Of a DNA stretch of 34,804 bases, positions 33,216 through 34,804 are shown one piece after another. The DNA is from an uncultured Deferribacterales bacterium. Its GTDB lineage: Bacteria; Chrysiogenota; Deferribacteres; Deferribacterales; Mucispirillaceae. A program made the position numbers and the translations under genes. Within the stretch, counting starts at the first letter, position 1, and each line of letters begins with the position of its first letter. The stretch covers positions 1 through 34,804 of the forward strand of contig CANTXF010000034.1 of NCBI GenBank assembly GCA_947853665.1, written 5' to 3'. A model generated the notes under the pieces. The model saw only the letters and a program-made list of their open reading frames with translations. It was not told the origin of the DNA and did not search any database.

Positions 33216-33298
33216 ATAATAAGACCTGTTCAGGCAAGGCAAACTTAAGGAGATGCCCCTTTAGACAGTGCCTTGCCAGACCCTTTAGGTCTTATTAT
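33216..33298. repeat. Large nested palindrome
   Basis: An 83-base imperfect palindrome: ATAATAAGACCT (33216-33227) pairs exactly with AGGTCTTATTAT (33287-33298); inside it GGCAAGGCA (33233-33241) pairs exactly with TGCCTTGCC (33269-33277); a short apical AAGG/CCTT (33247-33250 and 33258-33261) is possible. It could be a structured RNA, a REP/MITE-like element, or a mobile-element remnant. It ends 12 bases before the dispersed repeat. Confidence 0.7.
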
Positions 33299-33310
33299 TC
33301 ATTGACGCAA

Positions 33311-33367
33311 CAAGTCGCTGTATCATAAATATTTCCCATAAATTTATTAATTTAAGTAATCGTATAG
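33311..33367. repeat. Dispersed intergenic repeat, right copy
   Basis: Same sequence as 11-66 in direct orientation; about 84% identical over the first 50 positions, and beyond a one-base gap it runs on through GTATAG. Both copies lie in gene-free DNA. No target-site duplication is evident. Confidence 0.7.
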
Positions 33368-33528
33368 CCGCGAAAAGATATAAATAAACGGAGCAGTTTT
33401 TAGCAAATACCTTATAACCGTAAGACAAAACCCGTATATGTATGGAGCGGCTTCTTAATCCGCAATAATATAAAAGTCAGGCGTTAAATTTATGGACTAA
33501 AAAATTCTTTTAGAATAGGATACTTACC

Positions 33529-34488
33529 ATGCTGGAAATAAAAAACCTTACGGTGGAGCTTTCTTCTCCCGAAAATCCGTTTTACATATTAAGGCGGGTA
33601 TCTATTAATCTGAAAAAAGGCTGTATTCTAGGCCTGGCGGGGGAATCAGGCTCCGGAAAAAGCGTGCTGGCCAAAACGGTTATGGGCCTTAATTCCCCTC
33701 CGGTAAAGACCCTTTCCGGGGAAATAATACTGAACGGGAAGCCGCTGGAAACGGAATCCGACTTTAAAGCCGCCCGCGGCAAAAAAATATCCATGATATT
33801 CCAGAATCCTCAAGCTTCCCTTAACCCTGTTATGACGATCGGGGCGCAGCTTACGGAAACTATAAGGCTGGGCAGAAAAATAAGCGGAGCAAAAGCGGCG
33901 GAAAAAGCCGCGGAACTGCTTTCAAGCGTTGAAATAGACCGACCGGCAGAGCGGCTGAAGGCATACCCTCACCAGCTTTCCGGAGGAATGAACCAGCGGG
34001 TTATGATCGCACTGGCACTAGCGTCCGACCCGGAAATACTCATAGCAGACGAACCTACGACCGCTCTCGACGTAACCATACAGGCGCAGATAATAAAGCT
34101 TATTATGAAGCTCAACCGTGAACGGAGACTTACGACACTTTTTATTTCCCACGACCTTTCGCTGCTTATGAGGATATGCCCGGAAATAGCCGTGCTTTAC
34201 TGCGGGGAGCTTATGGAAATAACATCCGGCAGCGATCTGCGCGAGGACAGGCTCCTGCATCCTTATACGAAAGCCCTTAAAAGCTGCATACCGGAAATCG
34301 GCGTGAAAACGGCCCTTACCACCATAAAAGGAAGCATAGGAAGAAACGACGCGTCGGCCGACAGCCGATGTATATTCGCCGAAAGATGCCCGCGGGCGGA
34401 AAAAATATGCTTCGAATCAAAGCCTGCTTTCAACGGCAGATACGCCTGCCACAGGCCGCTAATAAAAACCGGAGAAGAAAAAATATGA
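33529..34488 (+). CDS. Oligopeptide/nickel-type ABC transporter ATP-binding protein (OppD/DppD-like)
   Basis: A 319-residue ABC ATPase. Walker A GESGSGKS (38-45), signature LSGGMNQR (150-157), Walker B ILIADEPTTALD with D174-E175, and switch histidine in FISHDLS. The C-terminal oligopeptide-transporter extension has four cysteines (C281, C287, C294, C307), a pattern that binds an iron-sulfur cluster in some DppD/OppD structures. Normally these ATPases are encoded with permease and OppF partners; none is upstream and the next gene is SspB-like, so it looks like an orphan within this window. AGGAT lies 8 bases before the ATG, and a TAGAAT -10-like element is close upstream. Confidence 0.9.
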   Translation: MLEIKNLTVELSSPENPFYILRRVSINLKKGCILGLAGESGSGKSVLAKTVMGLNSPPVKTLSGEIILNGKPLETESDFKAARGKKISMIFQNPQASLNPVMTIGAQLTETIRLGRKISGAKAAEKAAELLSSVEIDRPAERLKAYPHQLSGGMNQRVMIALALASDPEILIADEPTTALDVTIQAQIIKLIMKLNRERRLTTLFISHDLSLLMRICPEIAVLYCGELMEITSGSDLREDRLLHPYTKALKSCIPEIGVKTALTTIKGSIGRNDASADSRCIFAERCPRAEKICFESKPAFNGRYACHRPLIKTGEEKI

Positions 34489-34804
34489 ATTCCATAAAAG
34501 AAAAAACCATCGCCGCCGCCATGGATGAACGCGAGCGGATATATATACACGCAGCTCCCCATAAAGACCTGGTAATAGGCAGGCGGGGCCTTGTGGGAAA
34601 CGAGCAGTCCAACGGCATAGTGCTTTCCATAAGCCCGGCTTCCGGCATGGATTTCAGGTTCGAGGAAACGGGATTTTCCGTCCGGCTCAGGTTTTCGGGA
34701 ATATGGGAGGATGTTTTCGTCCCCTTCGAAGCCATAGACGCGGTGCTGGACGATTTGGCGGCGCCCTCTTTCGTGTTCAATTTCCCGAACTTATCCGGAG
34801 AAAA
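34485..34804 (+). CDS. SspB-like ClpXP adaptor (partial, cut by the window edge)
   Basis: The first 106 codons of a gene that runs off the end. GIVLSISPASGMDFRFEE, then TGFSVRLRFSGIWEDVFVPFEAIDAVLDD match the core of the SspB family, which delivers ssrA-tagged and other substrates to the ClpXP protease. It overlaps the ABC ATPase stop as ATGA, with GGAGAAG upstream, so the two are translationally coupled. The C-terminal ClpX-binding tail is beyond the window, so adaptor function cannot be verified. Confidence 0.75.
   Translation, partial: MNSIKEKTIAAAMDERERIYIHAAPHKDLVIGRRGLVGNEQSNGIVLSISPASGMDFRFEETGFSVRLRFSGIWEDVFVPFEAIDAVLDDLAAPSFVFNFPNLSGE

Larger units (their letters stand above)
32855..33528. 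other. Gene-poor intergenic region of about 670 bases
   Basis: The only long gap without a convincing gene. Besides the dnaG promoter it holds a minus-strand 45-codon open frame (33101-32964), preceded and overlapped as ATGA by a 13-codon frame (33139-33098) with GAAGGAG about 16 bases ahead. Neither peptide is recognised. Then come a large palindrome (33216-33298), the right copy of the dispersed repeat (33311-33367), and an AT-rich leader with a small dyad, CTAAAA/TTTTAG, at 33497-33513 close to the ABC ATPase start. Confidence 0.6.

Noticed and set aside
1-34804. CRISPR array, prophage or insertion sequence
   Set aside because: No regularly spaced repeats, integrase, transposase or phage structural gene is visible. 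The palindrome at 33216 is the only mobile-element-like structure.

Overview
The window is a dense, mostly housekeeping stretch of a bacterial chromosome of intermediate GC. Almost every base is coding and genes are packed into short operons with overlaps of 4-40 nt. A lipopolysaccharide-transport permease of the LptF/LptG family and three predicted lipoproteins point to a Gram-negative (two-membrane) cell. Polyprenyl diphosphate synthase, PriA, DnaG, RpoD, ValS, TrxB and a ClpXP adaptor of the SspB type fit an anaerobic or microaerobic Desulfobacterota/Deferribacterota-like lineage, but the phylum is an inference and is not proven here. Isoleucine is very often written ATA and arginine often AGG throughout, with no obvious change of codon style between genes, so I see no clear foreign island.

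Layout. (1) 80-760 (-): a methyltransferase-like protein, divergent from 908-4015 (+): polyprenyl synthase, an AmmeMemoRadiSam-type radical SAM enzyme, a shortened ApbE-like lipoprotein and Maf. An acyl-CoA synthetase, PriA and DNA glycosylase Tag follow. (2) 8291-11775 (-): an MmcQ/YjbR protein, then the overlapping cluster prmA - phosphatase - rsmE - tadA (translation maintenance). (3) 11836-19976 (+): an RluA-type pseudouridine synthase; then, behind a near-consensus promoter, Trm112, NnrE/NnrD, TsaE, a small coiled-coil protein, ValS, a cysteine-free membrane thioredoxin-fold protein, TrxB and RsmI. (4) 19985-25515 (-): Nif3-like, zinc-ribbon coiled-coil, RNase H, a 923-residue TPR lipoprotein and a small membrane protein. 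(5) A CAT-anticodon tRNA, probably tRNA-Ile2, with its own promoter and terminators. (6) 25755-28034 (-): a lipoprotein with four Ig-like repeats, a BACON-like domain and a C-terminal cysteine protease resembling the immunoglobulin-cleaving IdeS/Mac family. (7) LptF/G permease (+), then dnaG-rpoD (-). (8) A 670-base gene-poor gap with a large palindrome and a repeat that also lies at the left end of the window. (9) An OppD/DppD-type ABC ATPase overlapping a truncated SspB-like gene.

The main themes are translation quality (tadA, rsmE, prmA, rluA-like, trm112, tsaE, valS, rsmI, tRNA) and replication/transcription (priA, dnaG, rpoD, rnhA). The most unusual items are the Ig-like/BACON/IdeS-like lipoprotein, the cysteine-less thioredoxin beside trxB, the shortened ApbE-like lipoprotein, a tRNA promoter whose start point falls inside a terminator stem, and the palindrome plus dispersed repeat at the right end.
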